Positions 1 to 8,348 of a DNA stretch of 64,000 nucleotides are shown here, in pieces. Origin of the DNA: Salinigranum salinum (lineage in GTDB: Archaea > Halobacteriota > Halobacteria > Halobacteriales > Haloferacaceae); assembly GCF_009176545.1 (NCBI RefSeq), contig NZ_VTOJ01000002.1, forward strand, positions 1,736,001 to 1,800,000, given 5' to 3'. Within the stretch, counting starts at the first letter, position 1, and every line of letters begins with the position of its first letter. The notes beneath the pieces are model-generated. The model saw only the letters and a list, made by a program, of their open reading frames with translations, did no database searches and was not told the DNA's origin. The translations under genes and the position numbers were made by a program.

Positions 1-741
1 GGCGTCCGTGTCGACACCGTCTCCCGCGTCCCCATCCGTGGGGGCGGCGTCGGGCGAGTCGTGCGAGCCGTTCGACGCGGCCGCATCGTCGCTCTGCGCG
101 TGCTCGGGGACGTCGTCGTCGGGTCCGCGGCCACCGTCTGCCGACGCCGAGGGAGGGGAGCCGACGTCGCTGCTGTCGGGCCACTCGCCGTGGCCGCGTT
201 CGGGTGTCTCGTCGGTCTCGTCGAGGATGACCGCGTCCTCCTCCGAGGGGTCGATCGCGTCCCTGTCGTCGTCGAACCCCGCCTCGGCCCGGTCGAGGAG
301 CGACGTGTTCGAGTCGTCGGCCGGCACGTCGGCGGTCTCCGCGGCGTCGTTCGTCACGCGTTCCGTGGGCTCGTCGGCCGTCGCCTCGCCGCTCGGTTCC
401 TCGGCCGTCGCCGGCTCCGTCCCGCTCGCGGGGCCGACCGCTTCGGCCGTCTCGTTCAGTGGGGTGGACGCCGGCGTCGACTCGTCACCGTGGGCCGTCG
501 CCGGCCCCTGTGTGCGACCTGCCGGCGCGACCGCGTCGGCGTCGCGGCGGTCGATCCTCACGTCGTCTTCCTGGCGGATGGCTCTGACCTCCGTACTCTC
601 GGAGAGGACCTTCTCCTCGCCACACCGGCGACAGAGCCGGATCTCTCGTTCGGTCACCACCATCTCGCTCCCATCCTCCTCGTGCTCGCGAACGACCCCG
701 GAGGGACCGAAGTCGTGTCCGAGCAGGCACTTGAGTCCCAT
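1..741 (-). CDS. Zinc-ribbon-containing acidic haloarchaeal protein (DUF7093-like), 3' end outside window
   Basis: The gene starts with ATG at 741 and stays open through position 1, so its C-terminus is missing. The first 50 residues form a small metal-binding head: a Cys near residue 5 (MGLKCLLGHDF) and a later LCRRCGEE, a paired-Cys knuckle typical of zinc ribbons. After about residue 60 the protein becomes a long low-complexity tail rich in Asp, Glu, Ala, Thr, Ser and Pro, probably disordered. This head-plus-acidic-tail layout is known from haloarchaeal conserved proteins of unknown function; I recall the DUF7093 name for such proteins but could not check it. No catalytic motif is visible. 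It is divergent from the next gene. Confidence 0.75.
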   Translation of the reverse strand, partial: MGLKCLLGHDFGPSGVVREHEEDGSEMVVTEREIRLCRRCGEEKVLSESTEVRAIRQEDDVRIDRRDADAVAPAGRTQGPATAHGDESTPASTPLNETAEAVGPASGTEPATAEEPSGEATADEPTERVTNDAAETADVPADDSNTSLLDRAEAGFDDDRDAIDPSEEDAVILDETDETPERGHGEWPDSSDVGSPPSASADGGRGPDDDVPEHAQSDDAAASNGSHDSPDAAPTDGDAGDGVDTDA

Positions 742-927
742 TACGTCTCACATTCCCGAGTCGACAGCAAAAAACTACCTCCGCCGTCAGACGGCCGTCT
801 GACGCCGTTTGACCGCGAAATCGGCGGATCGATCGACCCGGTTTCGACGGTCGTCTGACGCTCGGCTGACGGGTGGCTGACGCGCGTCGTGCCGGGCCGT
901 CTCCACCGCCGCCGGGGGAGCCAACAG

Positions 928-933
928 TATAAA
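928..933 (+). promoter_or_regulatory. TATA box for the 958 gene
   Basis: TATAAA lies 25-30 bp upstream of the ATG at 958. This places the transcript start at or within a few bases of the start codon, as in leaderless haloarchaeal mRNAs, and supports ATG 958 over the upstream GTG at 889. Confidence 0.6.
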
Positions 934-957
934 CCATCCGCGCCCGATGCAACAGAT

Positions 958-1257
958 ATGAGAGCGCGGCGGGAGTTCCGGAAACGAAAGGACATCGACG
1001 TCGCCGTCCTCGATGCCCTCGTCGACCGGGCCTCTGAGGGGATGACCGTCTACGAACTGCGAGCCGTCGTCGACGCCGACATCGACACCATCGGCGAGGC
1101 GCTCGACCGGCTCAAGGCGGACAACCTGATCACCGTCGAGGGCGAGGACGATCGCGTCCGGATCCTGCCGGCCGACCGCGTCGTCCCGGAGCCGGGTGAA
1201 GCACCGGACGACGACCGTGGCCTCGTCGACAGGATCCGCGACAAACTCGGCTTCTGA
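958..1257 (+). CDS. Small winged-helix-like protein (DUF6432-like)
   Basis: A 99-residue protein. The start is ATG 958, because a TATA box lies 25-30 bp upstream and the extra N-terminal codons from 889 read through that promoter. The segment DIDVAVLDALVDRASEGMTVYELR, followed by a recognition-helix-like IDTIGEALDRLKADNLI and an RVRIL strand, looks like a winged helix-turn-helix. The C-terminus is acidic and ends in a basic helix (LVDRIRDKLGF). It resembles the haloarchaeal DUF6432 family from memory. A DNA-binding role is inferred from the fold only; no target is suggested by the neighbours. Confidence 0.7.
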   Translation: MRARREFRKRKDIDVAVLDALVDRASEGMTVYELRAVVDADIDTIGEALDRLKADNLITVEGEDDRVRILPADRVVPEPGEAPDDDRGLVDRIRDKLGF

Positions 1258-1405
1258 CGGTCGCGCGGTGCAGTCGCGCCGTCCCGCGTGACGATCCCTC
1301 GGACCGCTGTCGGCACCTCGTGCTCCCCGCTGGCGGCCCCCGGACCACTGCCGCCGACGGGAACGATTCCCTACCGTTTTCCCCTCTGCGCGTCTCCCTA
1401 CAGCC

Positions 1406-2521
1406 ATGACGCTCGTAGGCGACCTCCACGAGGCACACGGTGCCACCTTCGTCGAGCGAGGCGGGGTCGACGTCGTCGACCACTACGGCCGGCCCGAACG
1501 CACACACCGGGCGGTCAGAAACGGCGTCGGCGTCGTCGAGATGGGGTACGGCGTGGCCGTCGTCGAGGGCGACGACCGCGTCGACTTCGTCGACAACGCC
1601 GTCTCGAACCGCGTGCCCGACGTCGAGGGGGAGGGCTGCTACGCGCTCCTCCTGGACCCGCAGGGACGGGTCGAGACCGAACTGTTCGTCTACAACGGGG
1701 GCGAGCGACTGCTGCTTTTCACGCCGCCGTCTCGGCTCGACCCGCTGCTCGACGACTGGCGCGAGAAGGTGTTCATCCAGGACGTCGAACTCCGCGACGC
1801 CTCCGCCGACTTCGGCGTTTTCGGCGTCCACGGCCCCACGTCGACGGAGAAGATCGCCTCCGTCCTGAACCACGCCGGCGCGCCCGAGGGGGAGCTGAAC
1901 TTCGTCCGCGGGTCGATGGGCGACGTCGGCGTCACGGTCGTCGCCACGGACGCGCCCACGGGCGAAGAAGGGTACGAGGTCGTCTGCCCCGCCGAGCAAG
2001 CGGAGGCGGTGTTCGACACGCTCCTCACCCGCGGACTGAACGCCGTCCCCGTCGGCTACCGGACGTGGGAGACGCTGACGGCCGAGGCGGGGACGCCGCT
2101 GTTCGAGAGCGAGGTCGAAGGCCGGATCCCGAACGTCGTCGGGGCCCGCTCGGGACTGGACTTCGAGAAGGGCTGTTACGTCGGGCAGGAAGTCGTCTCG
2201 AAGGTGGAGAACCGTGGACAGCCGAGCCAGCGACTCGTCGGGCTGCTCCCGGCGAGGCTGCCCGGCGCGGGTGCGGCGGTGTTCGCGGGCGACGCGGCCG
2301 TCGGCGAGGTGACCCGCGCCGTCGAGAGCCCGTCGCTCGAGCGACCCATCGCGCTCGCGTTCGTCGACTACGACCTGCCCACGCGCGTCGCGGACGGGGT
2401 CGACCTCACGGTTCGCGTCGACGGCGACGAGGCCGACGCCGACCTCGCTGGTCTCCCGTTCGTCGAAGGGAGCGCACGATCGGGCCGCCTGCCGCGGTAC
2501 CCCGCGGACGAGAGCGAGTAA
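1406..2521 (+). CDS. ygfZ: YgfZ/GcvT-like folate-binding aminomethyltransferase-family protein
   Basis: A 371-residue protein of the GcvT/YgfZ fold. The diagnostic YgfZ motif KGCYVGQE is at residues 255-262, followed by VVSKVENRG. YgfZ proteins bind tetrahydrofolate and help in the assembly or repair of certain Fe-S enzymes; they lack full glycine-cleavage T-protein activity. The length is close to the usual 320-370 residues. The motif cysteine (residue 257) is present, favouring the YgfZ role over a bona fide T-protein. The stop codon lies inside a tandem 37-bp duplication that continues downstream. A NifU-domain gene, also Fe-S related, lies 1.8 kb downstream. Confidence 0.85.
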   Translation: MTLVGDLHEAHGATFVERGGVDVVDHYGRPERTHRAVRNGVGVVEMGYGVAVVEGDDRVDFVDNAVSNRVPDVEGEGCYALLLDPQGRVETELFVYNGGERLLLFTPPSRLDPLLDDWREKVFIQDVELRDASADFGVFGVHGPTSTEKIASVLNHAGAPEGELNFVRGSMGDVGVTVVATDAPTGEEGYEVVCPAEQAEAVFDTLLTRGLNAVPVGYRTWETLTAEAGTPLFESEVEGRIPNVVGARSGLDFEKGCYVGQEVVSKVENRGQPSQRLVGLLPARLPGAGAAVFAGDAAVGEVTRAVESPSLERPIALAFVDYDLPTRVADGVDLTVRVDGDEADADLAGLPFVEGSARSGRLPRYPADESE

Positions 2522-2580
2522 GCGCGGGACGAGGACGGGTCGGGACGAGAGCGAGGAAGCGCGGGACGAGAACGGGTCGG
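2507..2580. repeat. Tandem duplication, two 37-bp units overlapping a gene end
   Basis: Units 2507-2543 and 2544-2580 are nearly identical (GACGAGAGCGAG followed by AAGCGCGGGACGAG and ACGGGTCGG). The first copy contains the last codons and the TAA of the upstream gene; in the second copy the TAA position reads GAA. Confidence 0.75.
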
Positions 2581-2624
2581 CACGGGCGGAAACGGCTTAT
2601 CCGCGCTCGGCCCCAACGCGGTGT

Positions 2625-4109
2625 ATGCACAGGCGTGACGTGCTCCGTGGGATTGCCACGACCACGGCCCTGGGTGCGGGGCTGACCGTCGGCACTCCCG
2701 CGAGCGCGCACGAAGGGGGCGGCGACGGCGACGGGACGGTCGCCGGCGAGGCGGGTGGGTACGAACCGCTCGGCGTCGTCGACGTCCCGGGAGCGATGGA
2801 GGCCGTCGTGAGCGGGCGGACCGTCTACGTCGCCACGGGCGACGGCTACGCCACCGTCGACATCTCCGACCCCACGGTCCCGCGGGTGCTGGCGCGCCGC
2901 CGTGACCTCCTGGCAGACCGCGACGACGGCCCGCTCGTGAACGTTCAGGACGTGAAGGTCGACGGCGACACGCTCGTCGTCGCCGCGCCGGCACACCCCC
3001 GCCGGAACGCCCTCTCCGGCCTCGTCGTCGTCGACGTCTCCGACCCGGCGTCACCGGTGGAACACGGCTTCTTCGAGACCGACTACCCGATCCACAACTG
3101 CGACGTCGTCGACGGGCGTGCGTATCTCACCGGCAACGACGGCGACCGCAACGCGCTCGTGATCGTCGACGTCTCGGACGTGGGTTCGGACGAACGTCCC
3201 GTTGAGCTGGGGCGCTGGTCACTACTCGACGTCGACGACGGCTGGGGCGACGTCGCCGGGGGCCGGCGGACGCTCCACGACGTGACCGTCCACGACGGCG
3301 TCGCGGTGTGTGCACACTGGGACGCCGGCACCTGGCTGGTCGACGTCGCCGACCCCGCCGAACCGTACGTCCTCGGGAGCGTCGAGGCACCGGAGCCGAG
3401 CGACCTCTCCACCGCAGGCCCGAGACCGGCGGTCACAGCGCCGGGCAATCACCACTACGCGACGCGCTCGGGCGGACTCCTCGCGGTCGGCAAGGAGACG
3501 TTCGGCGTCCGCGTCGACGACGACGGCGACGGCGAGGGCGACCAAACGGTCGGCGGGCCGGGTGGCGTCGACCTCTGGGACGTCTCGGACCCGCGCGACC
3601 CGGTGAGACGGGCGACCGTCGCACCGCCGACCAGCGACGACCCCACGGTCGGGGGGACGTGGACTACCGCCCACAACCTCGACCTCGCGGGGGGGACGCT
3701 CTACACCTCCTGGTATCGGGGTGGGGTGAAACGATACGACGTGACCGACCCCGCGAACCCGATCGAGGAGTCGTGGTGGCTCGCACCCGCCGAAGCGAGT
3801 TTCTGGACCGCACGGACGGTTACGACCGGCGCGGACGGCTACTTCGTCGCGTCGAGCCGCGGGGTCGGCGACGTCCCGGGACGGCTCTACACGTTCCCCG
3901 ATCGACCGGGCAGCCAGGCAGAACGACCGACACTCGGGGCGACCACGACCACGACCGCGGCGGCGAACGCGGGCGAGACGCCGTCGTCGTCGGCCGCGTC
4001 GACCGAGTCGGCCGCCTCGGCTCCCGGTTTCGGCGTAGGATCGGTGATCGCGGCGTTCGGGGTAGGTGGCTGGTGGCTGCGGCGACGCGCCGGCGACCGC
4101 GACTCGTGA
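2625..4109 (+). CDS. Secreted LVIVD-repeat beta-propeller protein with Tat signal and PGF-CTERM-like anchor
   Basis: A 494-residue protein. The N-terminus (MHRRDVLRGIATTTALGAG..ASA) is a Tat signal peptide. The mature part has repeated strands of the type LVVVDVSDPASPV, LVIVDVSDVGS and LVDVADPAEPYVLG, the LVIVD repeat that folds as a beta-propeller. The C-terminus has a Thr/Ala/Ser linker, then APGFGVGSVIAAFGVGGWW followed by LRRRAGDRDS. This PGF motif (about residues 467-469), one TM helix and Arg cluster is the tripartite signal processed by archaeosortase A, so the protein is probably lipid-anchored on the cell surface. Its ligand is unknown. CTTAT-like bases about 15-20 bp upstream of ATG suggest a short or absent leader. 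Confidence 0.82.
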   Translation: MHRRDVLRGIATTTALGAGLTVGTPASAHEGGGDGDGTVAGEAGGYEPLGVVDVPGAMEAVVSGRTVYVATGDGYATVDISDPTVPRVLARRRDLLADRDDGPLVNVQDVKVDGDTLVVAAPAHPRRNALSGLVVVDVSDPASPVEHGFFETDYPIHNCDVVDGRAYLTGNDGDRNALVIVDVSDVGSDERPVELGRWSLLDVDDGWGDVAGGRRTLHDVTVHDGVAVCAHWDAGTWLVDVADPAEPYVLGSVEAPEPSDLSTAGPRPAVTAPGNHHYATRSGGLLAVGKETFGVRVDDDGDGEGDQTVGGPGGVDLWDVSDPRDPVRRATVAPPTSDDPTVGGTWTTAHNLDLAGGTLYTSWYRGGVKRYDVTDPANPIEESWWLAPAEASFWTARTVTTGADGYFVASSRGVGDVPGRLYTFPDRPGSQAERPTLGATTTTTAAANAGETPSSSAASTESAASAPGFGVGSVIAAFGVGGWWLRRRAGDRDS

Positions 4110-4312
4110 GTGCGATGGCGACGGGTCGCAGCGTCGACGTCGCCGTCACGATCACCGGCGCCACCGGGTCCGAGTTCAGCCGCACGGTCGGTTCGACGAC
4201 GTGGTCGCGTCGACCTCCTGTGAGGAACGACCGCGGCACCGCCCGGCAGCGTTTTTCATGAACGATCCACGAAACCGTAACCTACCCATAGCTGGACGTG
4301 CAATCTCGGGTA

Positions 4313-4639
4313 ATGACCGACGAACCGCTGAAGGAGCGCATCGAGACCTGGATGGTCGGCCAGATGCCTATCATCCAGATGCACGGCGGCGAGAGCGTCG
4401 TCCGCGAGGCCGACCCCGACACCGGCGAGGTCGTCGTCGAACTCGGCGGGACGTGTTCGCACTGCGGGATCAGCAACATCACCGCCCAGAACATCAAGGC
4501 CGACCTCATCCGCGACTTCGAGGAGGTCACGGACGTCGTCGTCCGGGTCCCCGACACGGGCGAGATGACCTCCGACACCGTCGAGGGCGGCCGCGGCGGC
4601 GAACTCCAGTTCTCGACCGAGGGATCGGATCACTTCTGA
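4313..4639 (+). CDS. NifU C-terminal-domain Fe-S scaffold-like protein
   Basis: A 108-residue protein. ATG 4313 is preferred to an in-frame ATG five codons upstream, because it gives the usual NifU-domain N-terminus ([14 protein letters not shown]). The core is a NifU C-terminal (Nfu) domain: strand [22 protein letters not shown] followed by the cluster-ligating CSHC at residues 48-51 (CxxC), then the helix [18 protein letters not shown]. Nfu proteins carry a bridging [4Fe-4S] cluster and deliver it to target enzymes. The last 15 residues are variable. It is the last recognisable core gene before the unusual module that begins near 4.9 kb. Confidence 0.85.
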   Translation: MTDEPLKERIETWMVGQMPIIQMHGGESVVREADPDTGEVVVELGGTCSHCGISNITAQNIKADLIRDFEEVTDVVVRVPDTGEMTSDTVEGGRGGELQFSTEGSDHF

Positions 4640-4940
4640 ACGGTCGGTCTGGCGTCCGTCTGTCGTCGTGTTAGTACCGGGGGCAGAGTGAGAGACGTTC
4701 GAGCGAGCAACCAGTCGATGTCGAGCGGAGTCGGAGTCGGTTCCTCCCGTTGCCTGTGACACCGTCGCATCCGATCGCGTCTGTCGAGTTCGTTCCTCAC
4801 GACGTAGTACAGTGTTCGGCCGTCGTCACCCTGCCAAGCCGCCGGTTCCACACGCTCGATCCACCACTCGTTCAGGGTTATTGAAATATATGTGACAGAA
4901 GTCAAAAATTTTTTGTCTTGACCTTTTGGCTATCTACCAC
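4640..4940. other. Intergenic stretch at the left edge of the tubulin-like module
   Basis: No convincing gene is seen. The right half is AT-rich (AAATATATG at 4884-4892 and AAAAATTTTTTG at 4905-4916) and contains the likely promoter of the 4941 gene. A 91-codon minus-strand frame exists, but it starts only with TTG inside the AT-rich promoter and has no recognisable features. Confidence 0.6.
4884..4918 (+). promoter_or_regulatory. AT-rich promoter region of the tubulin-like operon
   Basis: Two TATA-like segments, AAATATATG (4884-4892) and AAAAATTTTTTG (4905-4916), lie about 50 and 25-35 bp upstream of ATG 4941. They are the strongest AT clusters in several kb. Which one is used cannot be told by eye; the nearer one would give a leaderless transcript from 4941. 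Confidence 0.5.
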
Positions 4941-7900
4941 ATGGGAGCCGAAGTCGAGGGCGACGCGATCCGGAGTGCCTTACCCGATACGATCATCGGG
5001 ATCGGCGGAGCGGGGAAGAACATCCTCTATCGATACCTCAACACTGACTGGATTCTGGAGGAGGCGATCGAACCACGGGAGGGGCAGCATCCGGACGGGT
5101 TCAGTGCGTACGCCATCGACACGGCGATCGAGGACCAGGAGACCGACGAAGCGATGGAAGCGCAGGTGAACAAGCGGATCGGAGAGATGGCGACGGACAT
5201 CGAGGGCCTCGAACCTGCGTTCGTGCAGAACAAGACGAAACTCACGTACATCAATCCAATCGACGAGATCGACGACCGATACCTCACGGATATCGGGCTG
5301 ACCGCGACGAACAACGTCCGTGAGATCGCCGAGCTGTCGGGCATCCGAGCGTGGTGGCTCGAACAGAACAAACAGCTGGCAGGCGACGGGGACTACGCGA
5401 CGGGCGTCGTTCGTCGACGGGCATTGAGCAAGGCGCTGTACTTCGCGACTCAGTCGAGCTCGCAGTCGTTCGAGAGGATCAATGAAAACCCTGGCGACCA
5501 CATCGCGATCATCGTCGGGCTCGGTGGCGGAACCGGGTCCGGGATGTTCCTCGACCTCGCACGATCGCTCCGCAAACAGAACCGATCGGTCGTCCTCTAC
5601 GCGATCATCCCCTCGAAGAAGGAGAACGACCGAAAACGAGGAAACGCCTACGCCGCACTCTCGGAGCTCGAGTATCTCAGTCTCACGGGGAACAACCCGT
5701 TCACCAACGTCGTGCTGTTCCCGTTCGACGAGCCACGGAAGCTCGCCGACAAGACCGAGTTTTACGATGCCGTCGTCCAGTCGATCGTCGCCAACGCGAA
5801 CATGTCAGACGAGGTTCGGAGTGTCCTCGACTCGTCGACCGGGGACGGGCCGCCACCGTACGCGCCGTTCACCGTCGCCGTCCCGAAGACGCTCCACTAC
5901 AACATCGGCGACATCGAGGAGGCGAAGAGTGGGCTGGACGAGTTCACCGAGAGTCGGATCGAGGCACTCGAGACCGAGCACGCGCTGTACGATTCACTGG
6001 CCCAGTTCATCCAGGAAAACGTAGGGGGGAAGGCGTGGCGGCTGCTGGAGCAGACGAACGATGGCGACGAGCCAGTCGACACGGAGGAGTTCAGGCTCAC
6101 GTCAGAGGAGGTCGACGAGCTCTGGGAGCGAATCGAGGACATCAAGGGCATCCTCGAGAGCGACGAGTACGACTACGTCGGCTACGAGACGCTCGAGGGG
6201 TGGGAGGAGTTCATCACGGAGAACGAGGCGAAGGTCAAAAACGAGGAGTCGATTCCCGAAGAGGAGAAACTGCGGTCGCTCGTCCTGGAACTGTCCAGAC
6301 GGGGGACCGAGTACGAAGTGGACGGAACGGGAGACGACGAGGACGACGAGCAGTTCGGCGAGATGATGCAGAAGGAACTCGGTGCCATCCGCAAACGGGT
6401 GAACCTGTTTCGAACGATGCGTCTCCTCGACGAACCGATCAAATCGGGGGTCGGAGACGCGCTCGACGAAGGGACCAGCAGGATGTCGGGGGGAAGCGAT
6501 GTCAAGGACCGGATCAGAGCGGTCCAGGACGAAAGTGAGGCGCTCGAGACGAACATCGATGTACTGACCGGGGTCGCAGAGACGATCGAGAACGAGGACC
6601 TGTTCACCAGGTACCGGAGACAGTGGTGGGATTCGGTCGAAGGGAAACTCTCGTCGTACCTCGTCGTTCGGCGTGACGGCGAGCGGGTGAGACAGCTCCT
6701 GTCCGATCTCGACGACGCGATCGAGGACGCGGTCGAGCAGATCAACGAGGAGGACGAAGCGGCGTTTCTACCGGTCGATCTGGAGTTCGACGGGTTCAGA
6801 GAACTGAACGATCGGCTCGACGAGATGGGGATCGACGCCGACGTCACCATCGACGAGGAAGTCATCGAGGGCACGGTCGAGGCCGCGGGCGACGCACGCA
6901 GGGAGTGGCTTCAGGCCAACTCGCTCGGATTCATCAAGCGGAAGTTCACGTCCGCCTTACAGGAGCACGAAACCGAGTACGACCGGTGCATGAACAGCAT
7001 CGACACGGAGCTACTCTCCGTGAGTCCCAGCGTGGGTGCGGACATCACCGACGCCGACTACTACTGCACGTACAGCGGCGAGAGCCAGTTCGACCGGCTC
7101 GAAACGCAGGTGGCCAACAAAGAACAGGAACTCCTGGCAGAGATCGTCAGTTCGTTCGAGAACGCGCTGATGAATCCACCGATCGACACCGACTGGTTCG
7201 AGGCACGATCGGAGTTCGAGGAGTGGGCCGGCGAGGAACCGACGCTCACGTGGCCGGGAGACGTCACGGAGTACCCGAACAGTCTTCGGACCGAACTGGA
7301 TCGACTCGATCCGACCGAAGCGGACGTCCAGTCGGTCAAAAACGAGTTCGATCGACAGCCGAACGAGGCCGTCCAGCAGCCAGGGGGAGTCGTGTACAAG
7401 GCGTTCCGATCGGCCGTCTTCGAGCCCATCGAGACGCTTCGGAACGAATACCGAGACGACAAGAGCGAGATCGACGAGGAGGTCGCCCGGCTCACGGAAC
7501 TGCTGCGTATCGTCCAGAACGAGGGGGACGAGTGGAGCGAAGCGCACGACTCCCGGATGGAAAAACCGGCCCGTGTCGCGGACACACAGGTCAGCACGTC
7601 GATGTTCCGAGTCAACCGACATCCACACGGGGAAACGAGTATTCGGAGTAAGGACCACATCGGCGAGACGAACTTCCTCGAATCCGACTCCGAAGAGCAC
7701 GACGCACTCCTGCGGACGTTCTGGGAATCGATCGCGAACGACGCGGCAGACGGGACGGCTCTCACGGGGCTCGTCACGGGGCACCTGACGGCGACTCGCG
7801 ACGAACAGGACGTCGAACGACCGACACACAAGGGGACGTTCATCGGGAACGTGTTCATGAGCCGCGCGTGCCAGCGATCGGACGACCCGGCGGGGGGCGT

Positions 7901-8345
7901 ATACGAGCGGACCAAAGATCGGTTCGACGATGGAGAGATCTACTTCGAGGACAACCAGAACGGCTACGCGGCCGTCGCTCGGCCGTTCGGTCCGAAGTGG
8001 GACGTCTCGCTCACGACGTTCATCGGCGGCGTCTTCCTCGACAACCTCGAACCGGTCGTCGACACGGCACACGGATACAAGACCGGGTACGAGGATCAGG
8101 TCACCAAGCTGGACCAGAACGTCCGGGTCAGACACGTCCACGGGCTGGACGGGCTCGACCGAGAGATCGCCTCCGACGGGTGGGGAGCGTACGTCTGGCG
8201 TCGGAGCCTGTTCAACCTCAGAAACGGCTCCGATCGAGACACGTTCCTCGACATGACCAACGAGAAGGTCGCCCAACACATCAGGGAGGACCGACTCACC
8301 GTCGAGAAGTTCAGGAGTACGGTCGATTTGACGGGCGACGAATAA
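4941..8345 (+). CDS. Large tubulin/FtsZ-like GTPase-fold protein with long acidic extension
   Basis: A 1134-residue protein. ATG 4941 is chosen over a TTG at 4926 in the promoter region. The N-terminus has the FtsZ/tubulin pattern: IIGIGGAGKN (T1-type loop, residues 20-25), AYAIDTAIED (like the second strand and T2 loop of FtsZ), and HIAIIVGLGGGTGSG with GGGTGSG at 195-201, the tubulin signature that binds the nucleotide phosphates. ENDRKRGNAYAALSELEYLS and NVVLFPFDEP follow, as in the T5/H6 region. I could not identify a clear T7 catalytic NxDxxD. Roughly residues 370-700 are highly charged and probably helical or coiled-coil. Canonical FtsZ and CetZ are about 360-400 residues, so the extension of some 700 residues is the hallmark of the large prokaryotic Tubulin_2-type proteins. 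It is the first gene of an operon; the next ATG is 3 bp after its stop. Confidence 0.8.
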   Translation: MGAEVEGDAIRSALPDTIIGIGGAGKNILYRYLNTDWILEEAIEPREGQHPDGFSAYAIDTAIEDQETDEAMEAQVNKRIGEMATDIEGLEPAFVQNKTKLTYINPIDEIDDRYLTDIGLTATNNVREIAELSGIRAWWLEQNKQLAGDGDYATGVVRRRALSKALYFATQSSSQSFERINENPGDHIAIIVGLGGGTGSGMFLDLARSLRKQNRSVVLYAIIPSKKENDRKRGNAYAALSELEYLSLTGNNPFTNVVLFPFDEPRKLADKTEFYDAVVQSIVANANMSDEVRSVLDSSTGDGPPPYAPFTVAVPKTLHYNIGDIEEAKSGLDEFTESRIEALETEHALYDSLAQFIQENVGGKAWRLLEQTNDGDEPVDTEEFRLTSEEVDELWERIEDIKGILESDEYDYVGYETLEGWEEFITENEAKVKNEESIPEEEKLRSLVLELSRRGTEYEVDGTGDDEDDEQFGEMMQKELGAIRKRVNLFRTMRLLDEPIKSGVGDALDEGTSRMSGGSDVKDRIRAVQDESEALETNIDVLTGVAETIENEDLFTRYRRQWWDSVEGKLSSYLVVRRDGERVRQLLSDLDDAIEDAVEQINEEDEAAFLPVDLEFDGFRELNDRLDEMGIDADVTIDEEVIEGTVEAAGDARREWLQANSLGFIKRKFTSALQEHETEYDRCMNSIDTELLSVSPSVGADITDADYYCTYSGESQFDRLETQVANKEQELLAEIVSSFENALMNPPIDTDWFEARSEFEEWAGEEPTLTWPGDVTEYPNSLRTELDRLDPTEADVQSVKNEFDRQPNEAVQQPGGVVYKAFRSAVFEPIETLRNEYRDDKSEIDEEVARLTELLRIVQNEGDEWSEAHDSRMEKPARVADTQVSTSMFRVNRHPHGETSIRSKDHIGETNFLESDSEEHDALLRTFWESIANDAADGTALTGLVTGHLTATRDEQDVERPTHKGTFIGNVFMSRACQRSDDPAGGVYERTKDRFDDGEIYFEDNQNGYAAVARPFGPKWDVSLTTFIGGVFLDNLEPVVDTAHGYKTGYEDQVTKLDQNVRVRHVHGLDGLDREIASDGWGAYVWRRSLFNLRNGSDRDTFLDMTNEKVAQHIREDRLTVEKFRSTVDLTGDE

Positions 8346-8348
8346 CGC

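Noticed and set aside
4630..4905. 91-codon minus-strand frame (NEWWIERVEPAAWQGDDG)
   Set aside because: Starts only at TTG within an AT-rich promoter, has no motifs and is not matched in layout by neighbours; a gene remnant cannot be excluded.
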